Below, one piece after another: positions 28,739 to 38,437 of a stretch of 64,000 nucleotides of DNA; within the stretch, counting starts at the first letter, position 1; the number at the start of each line of letters is the position of its first letter. The position numbers and the translations under genes are program-made. Under the pieces are notes generated by a model. That model saw nothing but the letters and a program-made list of their open reading frames with translations, was not told the DNA's origin and did no database searches. Origin of the DNA: Defluviimonas sp. SAOS-178_SWC (lineage in GTDB: Bacteria > Pseudomonadota > Alphaproteobacteria > Rhodobacterales > Rhodobacteraceae); the NCBI RefSeq assembly GCF_039830135.1, contig NZ_CP156081.1, positions 4,078,001 to 4,142,000 on the forward strand, written 5' to 3'.

Positions 28739-29971
28739 ATGTCCCCCGCGATCGGCGTCGATTTCGGCACCTCGAACACCGCCGCCGCGATCCTTCGCGA
28801 CGGCGCGGCGCGGATCGTGCCGCTGGAAGCGGGGAACGAGACGCTGCCGACGGCCGTCTTCCTCGACTATGCCGCGCGGCGCACCGTCTTCGGCAGCGCC
28901 GCCGTGCGGGCGATGATCGACGGGCAGGACGGGCGGTTCATGCGGGCGCTGAAAAGCATTCTCGGCACGCCTCTGGCGCGGGAGAAGCGGCAGTTCCTGA
29001 ACCGGCGACTGACGCTTCTGGAGATCGTGACGGAGTTTCTGGGCGAAATCCGGGACCGAGCCGAAGCGGCCACCGGCGCGGAAATACGGCGCGTCGTCGC
29101 GGGCCGTCCTGTTCGGTTTCACAGCGCCGATCCGGCGCGGAACACGCAGGCCGAGGCGGATTTGCGGGGCTGTTACGCGGCGGCCGGGTTCGAGGAGATC
29201 CGTTTCGTCAACGAGCCCGAGGCGGCGGCCCGCGCCGCCGGGCCGGGGCGCGACATCGGCCTGATCGTCGATATCGGCGGCGGCACATCGGACTTCACGC
29301 TGTTCGAGAGGCTGGACGAGCCGATGCACATCCTCGCGAGCCACGGAATCCGCCTCGGCGGCACGGATTTCGACAAGGCGCTGAGCCTTGAGAAGGTGAT
29401 GCCGCTCCTCGGTCTCGGCGGCGAGCTATGCAACGAGATCGGGCCGGGGCGTCACGATGTGCCGCGCGCGCTTTTCCACGATCTCGCAAGCTGGGAGAAG
29501 ATCGCCTTCCTCTACGGCCCCGCGACGTTGCGAAACACGCAGGCGATGGCGCGGCTGGCGGTGGAGCCGCGGCGGCTGAACCGGCTGGTAAGGGTCATCG
29601 AGAACGAGATCGGCCATGACGTCGCCTTCGCGGTCGAGGCGGCGAAGATCGGCGCGAATGGCGCGGCCGAGGCGGGAATCGACCTTGCCCTCGTCGAGCC
29701 GGGATTGCGGCCGGTCCTGACCGGGACCGAGCTTCTCTCGGCGCTTCACCCCTCTGCGCGGGCAATCCGGACGGCGATCGACGAGACGCTGACGTTGGCG
29801 GGCATCGGCGGCGATGCGGTCGGACGGGTGATCTTCGTCGGCGGGTCGAGCCTTCTTTCGGTCGTCGAGGCCGAGGTGCGCGCGGCCCTTCCCGGCGCCG
29901 CGGCGGAACGGTCGGACGTCTTCACCGCCGTCGTGCGGGGGCTTGCCCTTTGCACCGCCGATGCGGGCTGA
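28739..29971 (+). CDS. Short Hsp70-family protein (YegD-like)
   Basis: 410 residues with the Hsp70/actin ATPase fold: phosphate-1 loop [27 protein letters not shown], phosphate-2 [15 protein letters not shown] and the adenosine motif [14 protein letters not shown]. It lacks the C-terminal peptide-binding domain of DnaK (about 600+ residues), as in YegD. No J-protein partner is nearby; the function is unknown. It starts with the ATG at 28739; the very long frame from 26546 upstream is antisense to pncB/pncA and rejected. Confidence 0.88.
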   Translation: MSPAIGVDFGTSNTAAAILRDGAARIVPLEAGNETLPTAVFLDYAARRTVFGSAAVRAMIDGQDGRFMRALKSILGTPLAREKRQFLNRRLTLLEIVTEFLGEIRDRAEAATGAEIRRVVAGRPVRFHSADPARNTQAEADLRGCYAAAGFEEIRFVNEPEAAARAAGPGRDIGLIVDIGGGTSDFTLFERLDEPMHILASHGIRLGGTDFDKALSLEKVMPLLGLGGELCNEIGPGRHDVPRALFHDLASWEKIAFLYGPATLRNTQAMARLAVEPRRLNRLVRVIENEIGHDVAFAVEAAKIGANGAAEAGIDLALVEPGLRPVLTGTELLSALHPSARAIRTAIDETLTLAGIGGDAVGRVIFVGGSSLLSVVEAEVRAALPGAAAERSDVFTAVVRGLALCTADAG

Positions 29972-30008
29972 CTTGCCTGCGGCCCGCGCGCCCCGTATCA
30001 CCACGCCC

Positions 30009-30926
30009 ATGTTCACCGTCGCCGCGCTCTACAAGTTCACCGCCTTCCCCGACCCTGCCGCGCTGCGCCCGGGATTGCTGGCGGCATGCGAGGCGGCCGG
30101 GGTAAAGGGCACGCTGCTTCTCGCGCGCGAGGGGATCAACGGCACCATCGCCGGGAGCCGCGCCGGCATCGACGCGGTGCTGTCGCATATCCGCGGGATG
30201 CCCGGTTGCGCCGATCTCGACTGGAAGGAGAGCCCTGCGGCGGAGATGCCGTTCGGGCGGACGAAGGTGCGGCTCAAGCGCGAGATCGTGACGATGGGCG
30301 AGCCGGACGTGGACCCGACCGGCGCGGTCGGGCATTATGTGGCGCCGGCCGACTGGAATGATCTGATCTCGTCGGAGGATGTCGTGGTGATCGACACCCG
30401 CAACGATTACGAGGTGGCGATCGGCACGTTTCAGGGCGCGGTCGACCCCGGCACGACGAGCTTTCGGGAGTTTCCGGCCTGGTGGCGCGAGAATGCCGGG
30501 CGGTTCGCCAACATGCGCGTGGCGATGTTCTGCACCGGCGGAATCCGCTGCGAAAAATCCACGAACTTCCTTCTGAATGAAGGCGTGGAGGAGGTCTATC
30601 ACCTCAAGGGCGGTATCCTGAAATATCTGGAAGTCGTGCCGGCGGAGGAAAGCCTCTGGCAAGGCGCCTGCTTCGTCTTCGACCAGCGGGTGGGAGTCGG
30701 CCACGGCCTGACCGAGAGCGGCCACCGGATGTGCCATGCCTGCCGCCGCCCGCTGGCGCCCGGGGATCTGGGCCACGCGGATTTCGAGGAAGGCGTGTCC
30801 TGCCCCGCTTGCATCCACGACTATTCCGACGCCGACCGCGCCCGGTTCCGCGAACGGCAGCGGCAGGTGGAGCTTGCCGAGGCGCGCGGGGGCCGGCATA
30901 TCGGCCCTCAAGGTCCAGGGCGCTGA
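30009..30926 (+). CDS. trhO: Oxygen-dependent tRNA uridine(34) hydroxylase (rhodanese-fold, TrhO/YceA)
   Basis: Hydroxylates U34 of certain tRNAs to 5-hydroxyuridine. 305 residues: N-terminal acylphosphatase-like domain ([16 protein letters not shown]), rhodanese domain with the active-site loop [13 protein letters not shown] (Cys175, Cys181) and a C-terminal four-cysteine segment (MCHACRRPL ... SCPACIHDY), all as in YceA. The start [10 protein letters not shown] at 30009 is preferred over 29943, which would overlap the Hsp70-like gene. Confidence 0.92.
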   Translation: MFTVAALYKFTAFPDPAALRPGLLAACEAAGVKGTLLLAREGINGTIAGSRAGIDAVLSHIRGMPGCADLDWKESPAAEMPFGRTKVRLKREIVTMGEPDVDPTGAVGHYVAPADWNDLISSEDVVVIDTRNDYEVAIGTFQGAVDPGTTSFREFPAWWRENAGRFANMRVAMFCTGGIRCEKSTNFLLNEGVEEVYHLKGGILKYLEVVPAEESLWQGACFVFDQRVGVGHGLTESGHRMCHACRRPLAPGDLGHADFEEGVSCPACIHDYSDADRARFRERQRQVELAEARGGRHIGPQGPGR

Positions 30927-30947
30927 AGGCCGAACCGGGACCGAACG

Positions 30948-32099
30948 TCAGGTCCAGCCGAACTTCTCGAAAAGGCGGGTGAACCTGAGGGGACCGACGC
31001 GCGACCAGTCGTAGCCAAGCGCCGCCTGCCGCGCGGCCGCACCGCGGTCGCGCCGCAGTTCCTCGGACCCGGCGAACTCGGCAAGCCGGGCGCGGAACGC
31101 CTCGATATCGTCAGGGTCGAGCAGGGTGATCGCGCCGGTTTCGGCGCCGATCCGCCCGGCGCCGGCCTCGGACGCAAGGACCGGCAGGCCGTGGGCGGCG
31201 GCTTCGTAAGTGGCGATCGGATCGCCCTCTTCGAGCGAGGGCAATAGCGCCACATCGGCGCGGAGAAGTTCCGCCGCGACATCGCGGGTGAAGCCGATGG
31301 AGGAGACGCTGTCGCTGGCGAGGACATCGGCGAAGCGGGCGCGGATTGCCGGTTCGATGTCGCCGACGAGACGCAGGACTGCCCCTTTCGGCGGTCGCCG
31401 CCACGCCTCCAGCAGCCGGTGGGCACCCTTGCGCACGCAGACCGCGCCGACGAAGACAAAGACCACCGACGCGTCCGGTGTTTTCAATGGGCGGCGCGGC
31501 AGGGATCCGGGCACCCATGTCCCGTAGCTCGCCGGAATGATCCGGTCGGCGACGGGCGTTCCGACGTATGAGCGTTCCGCCACCGGGCTCGGCGCAAAGA
31601 TCGCGGTGCAGAGGGATTGCCGCCAGTTCTGTTCCGCTATCCGGTCGTCGGTGATCCCGTGCGCCGGCGCGAGGCCGAGCGCGGCATACGCGGCGTCAAG
31701 CACCGGTTTCGCCGCCTCCATCCGCGTGTTCACCGATTCCGCAACGATTGGAATCCCGCGCCGGGCGAGGCGTTCGTAGACAGACACCGGAACCGAGGGC
31801 CAGAGATAGGCGATGTCCCCATCGCCCAGCGCCGCGAGGAAACGCCGGTGCAAGGCCGGCTCGGCGAACCGTCGGAAAAGACCGAAGGGAAGCCGCGAAA
31901 GCCCACGGGGGATCACACTATTCACCGGCAGGCCGGTCGGCCGGGCGCCGAGGAAGGCGGAGGTCGAGAGGTCGCACGCGAGGCCGGTCGCCCGGGATGC
32001 CGCCAGGATCGACCGGCAGGTGCGGCCGACGCCCACATCCTCGCACGGCATCGTGATCAGGGTTCGGATCGCCCGGACATGAATGGGTAGCTCCCTCAT
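30948..32099 (-). CDS. GT4-like glycosyltransferase, first gene of the exopolysaccharide locus
   Basis: 383 residues with a GT-B fold. The C-terminal donor half is clear: VVFVFVGAVCVRKGAHRLLEAW, ADVALLPSLEEGDPIATYEAAAHGLPVLASEAGAG, in which E-x7-E is the usual GT4 nucleotide-sugar motif. Sugar and acceptor are unknown. It is transcribed away from the polymerase gene; its 3' end abuts trhO, convergent, and marks the left edge of the polysaccharide cluster. Confidence 0.82.
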   Translation of the reverse strand: MRELPIHVRAIRTLITMPCEDVGVGRTCRSILAASRATGLACDLSTSAFLGARPTGLPVNSVIPRGLSRLPFGLFRRFAEPALHRRFLAALGDGDIAYLWPSVPVSVYERLARRGIPIVAESVNTRMEAAKPVLDAAYAALGLAPAHGITDDRIAEQNWRQSLCTAIFAPSPVAERSYVGTPVADRIIPASYGTWVPGSLPRRPLKTPDASVVFVFVGAVCVRKGAHRLLEAWRRPPKGAVLRLVGDIEPAIRARFADVLASDSVSSIGFTRDVAAELLRADVALLPSLEEGDPIATYEAAAHGLPVLASEAGAGRIGAETGAITLLDPDDIEAFRARLAEFAGSEELRRDRGAAARQAALGYDWSRVGPLRFTRLFEKFGWT

Positions 32100-32400
32100 A
32101 AGCCGCCTCTTCCTTCGCGGGCATGACGGGCAGCGGACATCTGTGGCATGTTCCTAAAGTGGGCGGTTCAGGTCTATCGCCAAGCCACAGAAAAGTGAAG
32201 CGACGGCGACGCGGTGGCCGGACCGGCGGTTCGCTGCCGGGGCCGATCACCGGGCCGGGGCCGGATTGTTGTCGAATTCTTGACAAGTCACCCGGATCGC
32301 GGCGGAAAGACGCCCGTCCGGGCGCCGCGATGGACAGCCGGGGCGGCCTCATTTAGTCATTGGGGCGTATTTTGGAATAGGGTCCGCGCATTTGAGCGAC
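32100..32400. promoter_or_regulatory. 301-base divergent region between the GT4-like and polymerase genes
   Basis: No gene seen. It should hold promoters for both directions. TTGTC at 32269-32273 and GACAA at 32282-32286 form a 5-bp inverted repeat around GAATTCTT; TTGACA within it resembles a -35 element, but no matching -10 is obvious. Confidence 0.35.
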
Positions 32401-33798
32401 ATGACCGCAAGACTTCCGGCGCGCGAGATGGGTGCCAGCCGACCGGCGACTGAAGGGTCCGGCCGGCGGGCCCTTGCGACGATCGCGCTCATCACACTGA
32501 TGCTGCCGGTGACCTTCTCGATGGGCACCTGGACGATGTCGCCATCGCGGGCGCTGTTCCTCGTCCTGCTGCCGATCCAGCTTTTCAACCTGCTGCGCGG
32601 ACAGTACGGCAAGGTCACATACATCGACTGGCTGATCCTCGGCTACATGGCGTGGCGAACCTTCGTGCCGTTCATCCATAATCCACAGGTCGCCCTGCAA
32701 TATGCCGGGTCGAACTCCGTCATCTTCCTCGGCGGCTACCTCGTGGGCCGCGCAACGATTCGCACGGCCGAAGATTTCCAGTGGATGGCCAAGGTGCTCG
32801 CCGCCTTCGTTATCTTCAGCTTTCCGTTCGCGATCTATGAAACGATCACGGGGAAGTTCGTCATCCCGCATCTTTTCGAAAAGATACCCGGCGTGACGAG
32901 CGTCAAGGACGTGAACTACATGCGGCGCATGGGGATGGACCGGGTGCAGTTCGTCTTCGTCCACCCGATTCACTACGGATTGTTCTGTTCGCTCGCACTT
33001 TCCGTCTATTTCATCGGCTTGAGAGGCGTGATTTCCGGGTTCTGGCGCTGGATCGGGATGTTCATCATCATCGCGTGCTGCCTCATGTCGGTGTCGAGCG
33101 GCCCGTTCCTGTCGACGATGGCGCAGGTCGGACTGATTTTCTATGCGTTCTTGTTTCGCAACGTCGACCGGCGCTGGCTCTATTTCGGTCTCTTCTTCGC
33201 GTTCTCGTACACGGTCATCGAGCTCGGCTCCAACCGGCCCGGCATCGTCGCCCTGATGTCCCTGCTGACCTTCTCCGCCTCGACGGCGAATGTCCGTTTT
33301 GTCCTCTTCGAATATGGCATGGCGCAGATTATGCGGACGCCGCTGTTTGGCATTGGGTTCCGCCAATGGGACCTGCCGTCCTGGATGACCGGCAGCATGG
33401 ACAACTTCTGGCTTGGCCTCGCCCTCATCTTCGGATTGCCGGCATTTCTGTTCATGTTCGGTGCCGTCGTCGCTGGTCTCGTCGGCATTGGCAAACGCGC
33501 CTTCAAGCCGGGCGGCGTACTGTCGAATGTCCGGCTGGGATGGGGCATCATGCTTGTCAGCCTGACGCTCACACTCGCCACCGTCTATATCTGGAGCGAG
33601 GTCGCGTCGCTCACCATGTTCATGATCGGGAGCGGCGTCTTCTTGCTTCACGCACGGGAGGCCGACGAGGGAGACACGCCGCCGCCGGCCGAGGTCGACG
33701 GCCGGGCCGGGCCGACCTATTCGCGGTTCGCGCCCGAAGTGTCACGCACGGCTTCCGCCCCGCCTGCGCGGCAACGGTTTGACAAGGGACGACGATGA
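32401..33798 (+). CDS. Wzy-like O-antigen/exopolysaccharide polymerase
   Basis: Polytopic protein of 465 residues with about ten hydrophobic segments and one large periplasmic loop, the layout of Wzy-type ligases/polymerases that join repeat units on undecaprenyl pyrophosphate. Loop residues NYMRRMGMDRVQFVFVHPIHYG and GIGFRQWDLPSWMTGSMDNFWLG fit the O-antigen ligase/polymerase superfamily. The start is taken at ATG 32401; a TTG nine bases upstream is possible. It overlaps the acyltransferase gene (ATGA). Confidence 0.8.
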   Translation: MTARLPAREMGASRPATEGSGRRALATIALITLMLPVTFSMGTWTMSPSRALFLVLLPIQLFNLLRGQYGKVTYIDWLILGYMAWRTFVPFIHNPQVALQYAGSNSVIFLGGYLVGRATIRTAEDFQWMAKVLAAFVIFSFPFAIYETITGKFVIPHLFEKIPGVTSVKDVNYMRRMGMDRVQFVFVHPIHYGLFCSLALSVYFIGLRGVISGFWRWIGMFIIIACCLMSVSSGPFLSTMAQVGLIFYAFLFRNVDRRWLYFGLFFAFSYTVIELGSNRPGIVALMSLLTFSASTANVRFVLFEYGMAQIMRTPLFGIGFRQWDLPSWMTGSMDNFWLGLALIFGLPAFLFMFGAVVAGLVGIGKRAFKPGGVLSNVRLGWGIMLVSLTLTLATVYIWSEVASLTMFMIGSGVFLLHAREADEGDTPPPAEVDGRAGPTYSRFAPEVSRTASAPPARQRFDKGRR

Positions 33799-34871
33799 AA
33801 CCCGCGCTGTTCGCCAACCGGTCGAACCTTCTCGACACGATCCGGGCCATCGCGGTGACGATGGTGGTGCTGTTTCATGTCGCCACCCGATACCCGGTGG
33901 CGGACCTCGACCTGGTCGCGCGGCAATTCCTGCGCTACGGATTCCTCGGCGTCGACATCTTCTATCCGCTCAGCGGCTTTCTCATCACCCGGTTCCTTCT
34001 CGGCCATAGCGAGCGCGGCTCGATCAAGGCCTTCTTCCTGCGCAGGTTGTTCCGGATCGTGCCGCTCTACGCGGTCGCGGTGACCATCTTCTTCTTCGCG
34101 GCAACCGTCATGCAGTACGAGGCGGAAAGCCTAGACAAGATCTGGGTGACCTACCTCTTCCTGACCGGCTGGTTCGCCTTCTTCACCGGCCCGGACAGCA
34201 TTCCGTACACGATCACCTGGTCGCTGTCGGTCGAGGAGTTTGCCTATATCCTTTTCGGCTTGTCCGCCTTTCTGCTGCGACGGTCGTTTCCGGCGATCCT
34301 CGTCTGCCTCGCCATCGCGCCGTTCGTTCTGCGTGTCTACCTATACGCAGAGGGGTATGAGAACATCTACTACTTCCCTCTCGCGCGGCTCGACAGCATC
34401 GCAAGCGGCGGGCTGGTGGCGGTGCTGATCGGGCGGGTGCGGCATCTCTGGGCACTGCTGGCAGCCGGAACGGTCGCCTCGATGCTGGTCTGGAAAGCGG
34501 GCGGGCCGGTCGGGTCGGCGGCGCTCTTCACGACGGTAACCCTTGCGACCTGCACCACGATCGCGGCCTGCGAGACGGTGCTCAGCGCCCTTCGCGGGCG
34601 GATCCTCGATGCGGCGGCGCGGGTCGGGCTTTATTCCTACTTCATCTACCTCTTCCACTTCTTCTTTCTTTACGCCCTCTTCATGGTGGTCGGAAAACTC
34701 GGCATCGCAATGCCGTCGTTCTGGATCATGGGGCTGTTGTGCATGGCGACAACCTATGTCGCGGCCTGGATCTCGTTCACCTGGTTCGAAGCGCCGCTGA
34801 TGCAGTTCGGCAGGCGGCTTGAAAGGGGGGCGCCCTCCCGCCCGGTGATCGCCGAAGGGCAGAAGCCGTGA
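33795..34871 (+). CDS. Acyltransferase-3 (OafA-like) membrane protein
   Basis: 358 residues with about ten membrane helices. The hallmark of the AT3 family is visible: NLLDTIRAIAVTMVVLFHVATRYP with His in the first helix, then FLGVDIFYPLSGFLIT and the RxxR-type FFLRRLFRIVPLY. It probably O-acetylates or otherwise acylates the repeat unit at the inner membrane. Translationally coupled to the polymerase and followed 41 bases later by an SGNH hydrolase. Confidence 0.9.
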   Translation: MKPALFANRSNLLDTIRAIAVTMVVLFHVATRYPVADLDLVARQFLRYGFLGVDIFYPLSGFLITRFLLGHSERGSIKAFFLRRLFRIVPLYAVAVTIFFFAATVMQYEAESLDKIWVTYLFLTGWFAFFTGPDSIPYTITWSLSVEEFAYILFGLSAFLLRRSFPAILVCLAIAPFVLRVYLYAEGYENIYYFPLARLDSIASGGLVAVLIGRVRHLWALLAAGTVASMLVWKAGGPVGSAALFTTVTLATCTTIAACETVLSALRGRILDAAARVGLYSYFIYLFHFFFLYALFMVVGKLGIAMPSFWIMGLLCMATTYVAAWISFTWFEAPLMQFGRRLERGAPSRPVIAEGQKP

Positions 34872-34912
34872 AAGATCCGGCCATGTCGTTCAGCCGCCGG
34901 GCCTGAACCCGG

Positions 34913-35593
34913 ATGGGACGGCGGGCGGCCCTTTTCATCCTGTTCGCCGCCACCGCGCTTGCCGTCATGGCGGCACTGTCCCGGCCCGGCGTCCCGCAAG
35001 ATCGCGCATTGGCCCCCGGCCCGCGGGGAACGGGGCCGATCATCGTGGCGGTTCTCGGCACCAGCCTGACGAAGCGGGCAAGCTGGCCCGATCGTTTCGC
35101 AGGAGGTCTGAGCGAGTGCCTTGGCCGCGAGGTTCAGGTGACGAGGGTCGCCCGCGCCAACGCCAACTCGCGCTGGGGGCTTGCCGAGGCGGAGAGGGTG
35201 GCGGCGTCCCGACCAGACCTCGTCCTCATCGAATTCGCTCTCGCAGATGCTGATCTGACCGACGGCGTCTGGCCCGGTGAGAGCCGATCAAACCACCGCG
35301 CGATCATCGAGGCGATCCGCGAACGGCGGCCGGATGTGCGGATCGTGCTCATGACGACCAATCCGGTCGGCGGGCTGCACCGGCTGAAGCGGGCATTCCT
35401 CGGCCCCTACTACCGCGTCTACCGCGATCTCGCGGACGAACTCGGCGCCGGCCTTCTGGACGCCTGGCCGCGCTGGCCGGGGACGGCGTCCATCCCCGAC
35501 GGCGTTCACCCCGCGCCCGAGGCGGAGGCGCAGATTGTCGTCTCGCCGCTGCTGACGCTCGTCGCGCCAGGCTTCGGCGCCGTTTGCGGCTAG
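34913..35593 (+). CDS. SGNH/GDSL-family hydrolase, secreted or membrane-anchored
   Basis: 226 residues with an N-terminal hydrophobic segment (ALFILFAATALAVMAAL) that is either a signal peptide or anchor. The SGNH core is present: block I IIVAVLGTSLTKR (GTS instead of the usual GDS, Ser kept), block II/III around VLIEFALADADLTDGVWPG and block V DGVHP with the Asp-x-x-His pair. It likely removes or transfers acyl groups on the polysaccharide and follows the acyltransferase gene. Confidence 0.78.
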   Translation: MGRRAALFILFAATALAVMAALSRPGVPQDRALAPGPRGTGPIIVAVLGTSLTKRASWPDRFAGGLSECLGREVQVTRVARANANSRWGLAEAERVAASRPDLVLIEFALADADLTDGVWPGESRSNHRAIIEAIRERRPDVRIVLMTTNPVGGLHRLKRAFLGPYYRVYRDLADELGAGLLDAWPRWPGTASIPDGVHPAPEAEAQIVVSPLLTLVAPGFGAVCG

Positions 35594-35700
35594 CTTAACA
35601 ACCGGCTGACCTGGCGCGCGCGGGAACCCGCCGGAGCGCAACGCGCCTGTGCGGGATGGTATTCCCCGGGGGCAATTTGCCGGCACCGGTGTGGACGGAC

Positions 35701-35721
35701 CCTCCGCCGCTGCGGCGGAGG
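35701..35721. other. Perfect hairpin in the 232-base gap before the large SGNH/LamG-like gene
   Basis: CCTCCGCCG (35701-35709), loop CTG, CGGCGGAGG (35713-35721). The flanks 35594-35825 contain further short GC stems (TCCGGT ... ACCGGA) but no T-run and no ORF; the role may be mRNA structure or termination between the two genes. Confidence 0.4.
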
Positions 35722-35825
35722 CGGGTTCCGCCCGGTCCGGTTGACGCCACCGGACGAGCGCCGCCAGCACCTCCGGTACCGATCGGCCGGACCGGCGGCA
35801 CCGTCCCGCAAGACGGGAATACGCC

Positions 35826-38066
35826 ATGATCTCGCTATCTGCCGTGACACTCTACCTGAATCCCAAGCGGGCTTCCGGCCCCGGCCCCGCACCAGGCGCC
35901 GTGTCGCTCGCGGCGTTCAGCCGCGACCGGACGCTCTTCGACAGCGGCGCCGGCTTCGATCTGGCGATGGCCGACATTCCGCTTTCGGGCACCGGCACGG
36001 CGGGCGAGGTCGTGCAGGCGCGGGCGGTATCGCTTGACGATGGCGGCGCCACGACGACGGCATGGGTGGACGTCGCGACGGTTGACGGTGGCGGGACCTG
36101 GGCCGGGGCGATCACCGCACCGCGCAGTTCGTCCTGGTTCCGGCCCGAAGTGCGGCTGAAAACCCAACCCGCTGTCACGGCACAGGGCGCGAACCGGTTC
36201 GGCGTCGGCCATGTGATCGCGATCTGGGGCCAGTCGGAGCCGGACCGCATCCTCTCGGCATTCTACGACAACACGCCTGCGCCGGCCGTCACCGACCCCG
36301 AGGCGGTGCAGGTCTTCGATGGCGCGGCGACCACGCCGGCGCGGCACTTCATCACCGACGCGCAGCCGCTGACCGCCGCCGTCGCCGCAATGGCCGCCAC
36401 CTTCATTGCCGAACGGCCGGGCGAGAAATTCGCGGTCATCTTCCAGACGGTTCCCGGCAGCGATCCGCGCGGCCTCGTCAATGACGGCGATCTCACCCGG
36501 AACTGGGCCGACGACAAGGCCCTGCACGAATTCGCGACGGCGGACGGCCAGCATGTGGGCCTTGCGGCAATCTCCTGGTTCGCCTCGCCCGGCAGTTTCG
36601 GACTGAGCTATGGCGAGGCGATGTTCCCGCTGTTCGCCGGCCAGACGACCGCCGGAGTGCCAATCACCTTCCCGGCAACGATCAGCTACGGCACGGGCCT
36701 GAGCTATCAGGCCGATCATTGGTTCGGCGAGCTCTACGATTATACCAGGACGCGGTGGGTGCCTTACGGGCCGCACCGCTTCGACATCGACGCCGACATG
36801 CGCGACGCGACCCACTACGCCAACGGCAGCCAGCAGTTCAACCTCGTCAACAAGGAGGCCGTCCGCCAGAGCTGGCGCGACATGCTCGCCCTGCCCGCCG
36901 CGACGATGTTCCTGCCGCTGTCGATCGAACCCGTCACCTATGTGAACGGCTATGACGACGGCGCGGGCGGCTGGTCCGACTTCGCCCATCCCGCCGGCAA
37001 TTCGGCTGATGGCACCTCGGCCTCGGCGCGGCTGACCGCCCACGCGGTGTTGCAATCGGCAGGGCTTTCCGGCTGGTCCGCACCGGAATTCGACGCCTGC
37101 CTTTGGGAGCCTTCCGGCGCCTGGGTGGAGGTCTGGTCCTCGGCCGGGCCGGTCACGACGACGCGGCTTGCGCGGGCCGAGGCGCCGATCGGGACGGCGC
37201 AGGCGCATTGGACCGAAGCGATGGGGTTCCAGATCAACGGTCTTCCGGCCAGAAACGCCCAGATCGTCGCGGGCCGGGTCCGGATCTTCCCGAACGGCGG
37301 CAGTTTCACCCATGCCGATGCGATCCAGTATGGCGAGGGCGGGGCGACCGGCATGATCGCCTTTCCGGAAGATTTCTTCGCGGAGACATGGAAGAACCTC
37401 CCGATCGTCGATGTCGGTGCGGCGGGCCTGAACGGCGTGCCGGTGCGACCGCTCGCCGACCCCGCGGTGCTGGCCAACACCCTTCCCGCAGCAGCGCCGA
37501 GTTTCACGACATCGGCCACCGGGCCCTACTTCCTGAATCCGATCAACGTGCCCGCTGGCGTGTCGGCCATCACCTTTGCCGGCCGGTTCCGCTTTTCCCT
37601 GCCGACCAACACGACCTACATCCTCTTTTCTCAGACCAGCACCGGCTTCGACGTGGAATTGATGAACACCGGCAACCTGCGGGTCACGATCGAGGACGGG
37701 ACCGGCGCCAAGATGCTGTCGTCGAGTATCATCTCGACGGCGTTGGTTTCCGGGGTCTGGTACGACATCGTCTGTTCGGCGGATCAGGTTGCCAATGTCC
37801 TGCGGGTGGCGATCAACGGAACACTTGTGGCCACGGTCCCGTTCACCGCCACCGGCAACGGTCTTTTCCAGAGCAGCCGGGCGATCGGCTTCCTCGGGCG
37901 AAACACCGGCACACTGCAATATCTCGGGGATGTGGAATACCTGCGCGCCTGGTACAGCGCCACGACGACCGGCGCCCCCCCGGCCGCGACACCCTTCAAG
38001 GAGATCCTGGGACCGGCAACCGTCGCCAATGCCGACCTATGGAAGCTTGGGGCCGACGCCGTTTAG
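35826..38066 (+). CDS. Large SGNH-esterase-like protein with C-terminal LamG-like domain, candidate fibre/spike protein
   Basis: 746 residues, no signal peptide. Residues about 1-125 look like a beta-sandwich. The next part carries an SGNH-like signature of the sialate O-acetylesterase type: VIAIWGQSEPDR (Ser137) and a DATH pair (Asp-x-x-His) about residue 327. Residues about 560-720 (ITFAGRFRFSLPTNTTYILFSQ, GVWYDIVCSADQ, TLQYLGDVEYLRAWY) resemble a laminin-G/concanavalin-like carbohydrate-binding domain. The absence of a leader and the spike-base gene 110 bases away suggest a phage- or GTA-like fibre rather than a secreted enzyme. Family name is not certain. Confidence 0.65.
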   Translation: MISLSAVTLYLNPKRASGPGPAPGAVSLAAFSRDRTLFDSGAGFDLAMADIPLSGTGTAGEVVQARAVSLDDGGATTTAWVDVATVDGGGTWAGAITAPRSSSWFRPEVRLKTQPAVTAQGANRFGVGHVIAIWGQSEPDRILSAFYDNTPAPAVTDPEAVQVFDGAATTPARHFITDAQPLTAAVAAMAATFIAERPGEKFAVIFQTVPGSDPRGLVNDGDLTRNWADDKALHEFATADGQHVGLAAISWFASPGSFGLSYGEAMFPLFAGQTTAGVPITFPATISYGTGLSYQADHWFGELYDYTRTRWVPYGPHRFDIDADMRDATHYANGSQQFNLVNKEAVRQSWRDMLALPAATMFLPLSIEPVTYVNGYDDGAGGWSDFAHPAGNSADGTSASARLTAHAVLQSAGLSGWSAPEFDACLWEPSGAWVEVWSSAGPVTTTRLARAEAPIGTAQAHWTEAMGFQINGLPARNAQIVAGRVRIFPNGGSFTHADAIQYGEGGATGMIAFPEDFFAETWKNLPIVDVGAAGLNGVPVRPLADPAVLANTLPAAAPSFTTSATGPYFLNPINVPAGVSAITFAGRFRFSLPTNTTYILFSQTSTGFDVELMNTGNLRVTIEDGTGAKMLSSSIISTALVSGVWYDIVCSADQVANVLRVAINGTLVATVPFTATGNGLFQSSRAIGFLGRNTGTLQYLGDVEYLRAWYSATTTGAPPAATPFKEILGPATVANADLWKLGADAV

Positions 38067-38086
38067 GACGGTGCGCAGCACCAAAA

Positions 38087-38112
38087 AAGAAGGGGCCGCG
38101 AGGCCCCTTTTT
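38087..38112. terminator. Bidirectional intrinsic terminator between convergent genes
   Basis: GGGGCC (38092-38097), loop GCGA, GGCCCC (38102-38107), extended by A/T pairing to about 11 bp; followed by TTTTT on the plus strand and preceded by AAAAAA, i.e. a T-run on the minus strand. It ends both the large SGNH/LamG gene and the spike-base gene. Confidence 0.9.
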
Positions 38113-38176
38113 CGTGCCGCTCTTTCGGCCCGCCGGGCGCGTGCCGGCATGCGTTAACGCCGGCGGCGGCTTTGCC

Positions 38177-38437
38177 CTACCAAAGCGCAACAATGCCGGC
38201 GGCGGTGGTCCCGGTTGCATTGACGCCTCTGGTCCGGATCGGGAGAACGCTGCCGGCCTGCACGTTCTGGAGCAGCACACTCTGGCCACCGGCCAGGCGG
38301 GCGGAGACGTCGCCGGTCTGACCGACGAAGAGCGCGCGTGGCAGCACCGGCAGGTCGGTCGCGTCATTCGGCACGACCGTTTGGGCGTCGCGCGCTGGTG
38401 CCGTGAGGCTCGTCGGGTAGTCGGAAAATTTGTCCAT
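38177..38437 (-). CDS. Spike base protein, RCAP_Rcc01079 (GhsA-like) family
   Basis: 86 residues from the ATG at 38437 (GAGAAAG ribosome site): MDKFSDYPTSLTAPAR, then NDATDLPVLPRALFVG, then LLQNVQAGSVLPIRTRGV, ending GTTAAGIVALW. This matches my recollection of the RcGTA head-spike base family, whose members sit at capsid vertices and hold the fibre that binds cell-surface capsule. Here it lies alone inside an exopolysaccharide locus, convergent with a large SGNH/LamG-like gene. The in-frame extension to 38734 is not supported. Confidence 0.75.
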   Translation of the reverse strand: MDKFSDYPTSLTAPARDAQTVVPNDATDLPVLPRALFVGQTGDVSARLAGGQSVLLQNVQAGSVLPIRTRGVNATGTTAAGIVALW

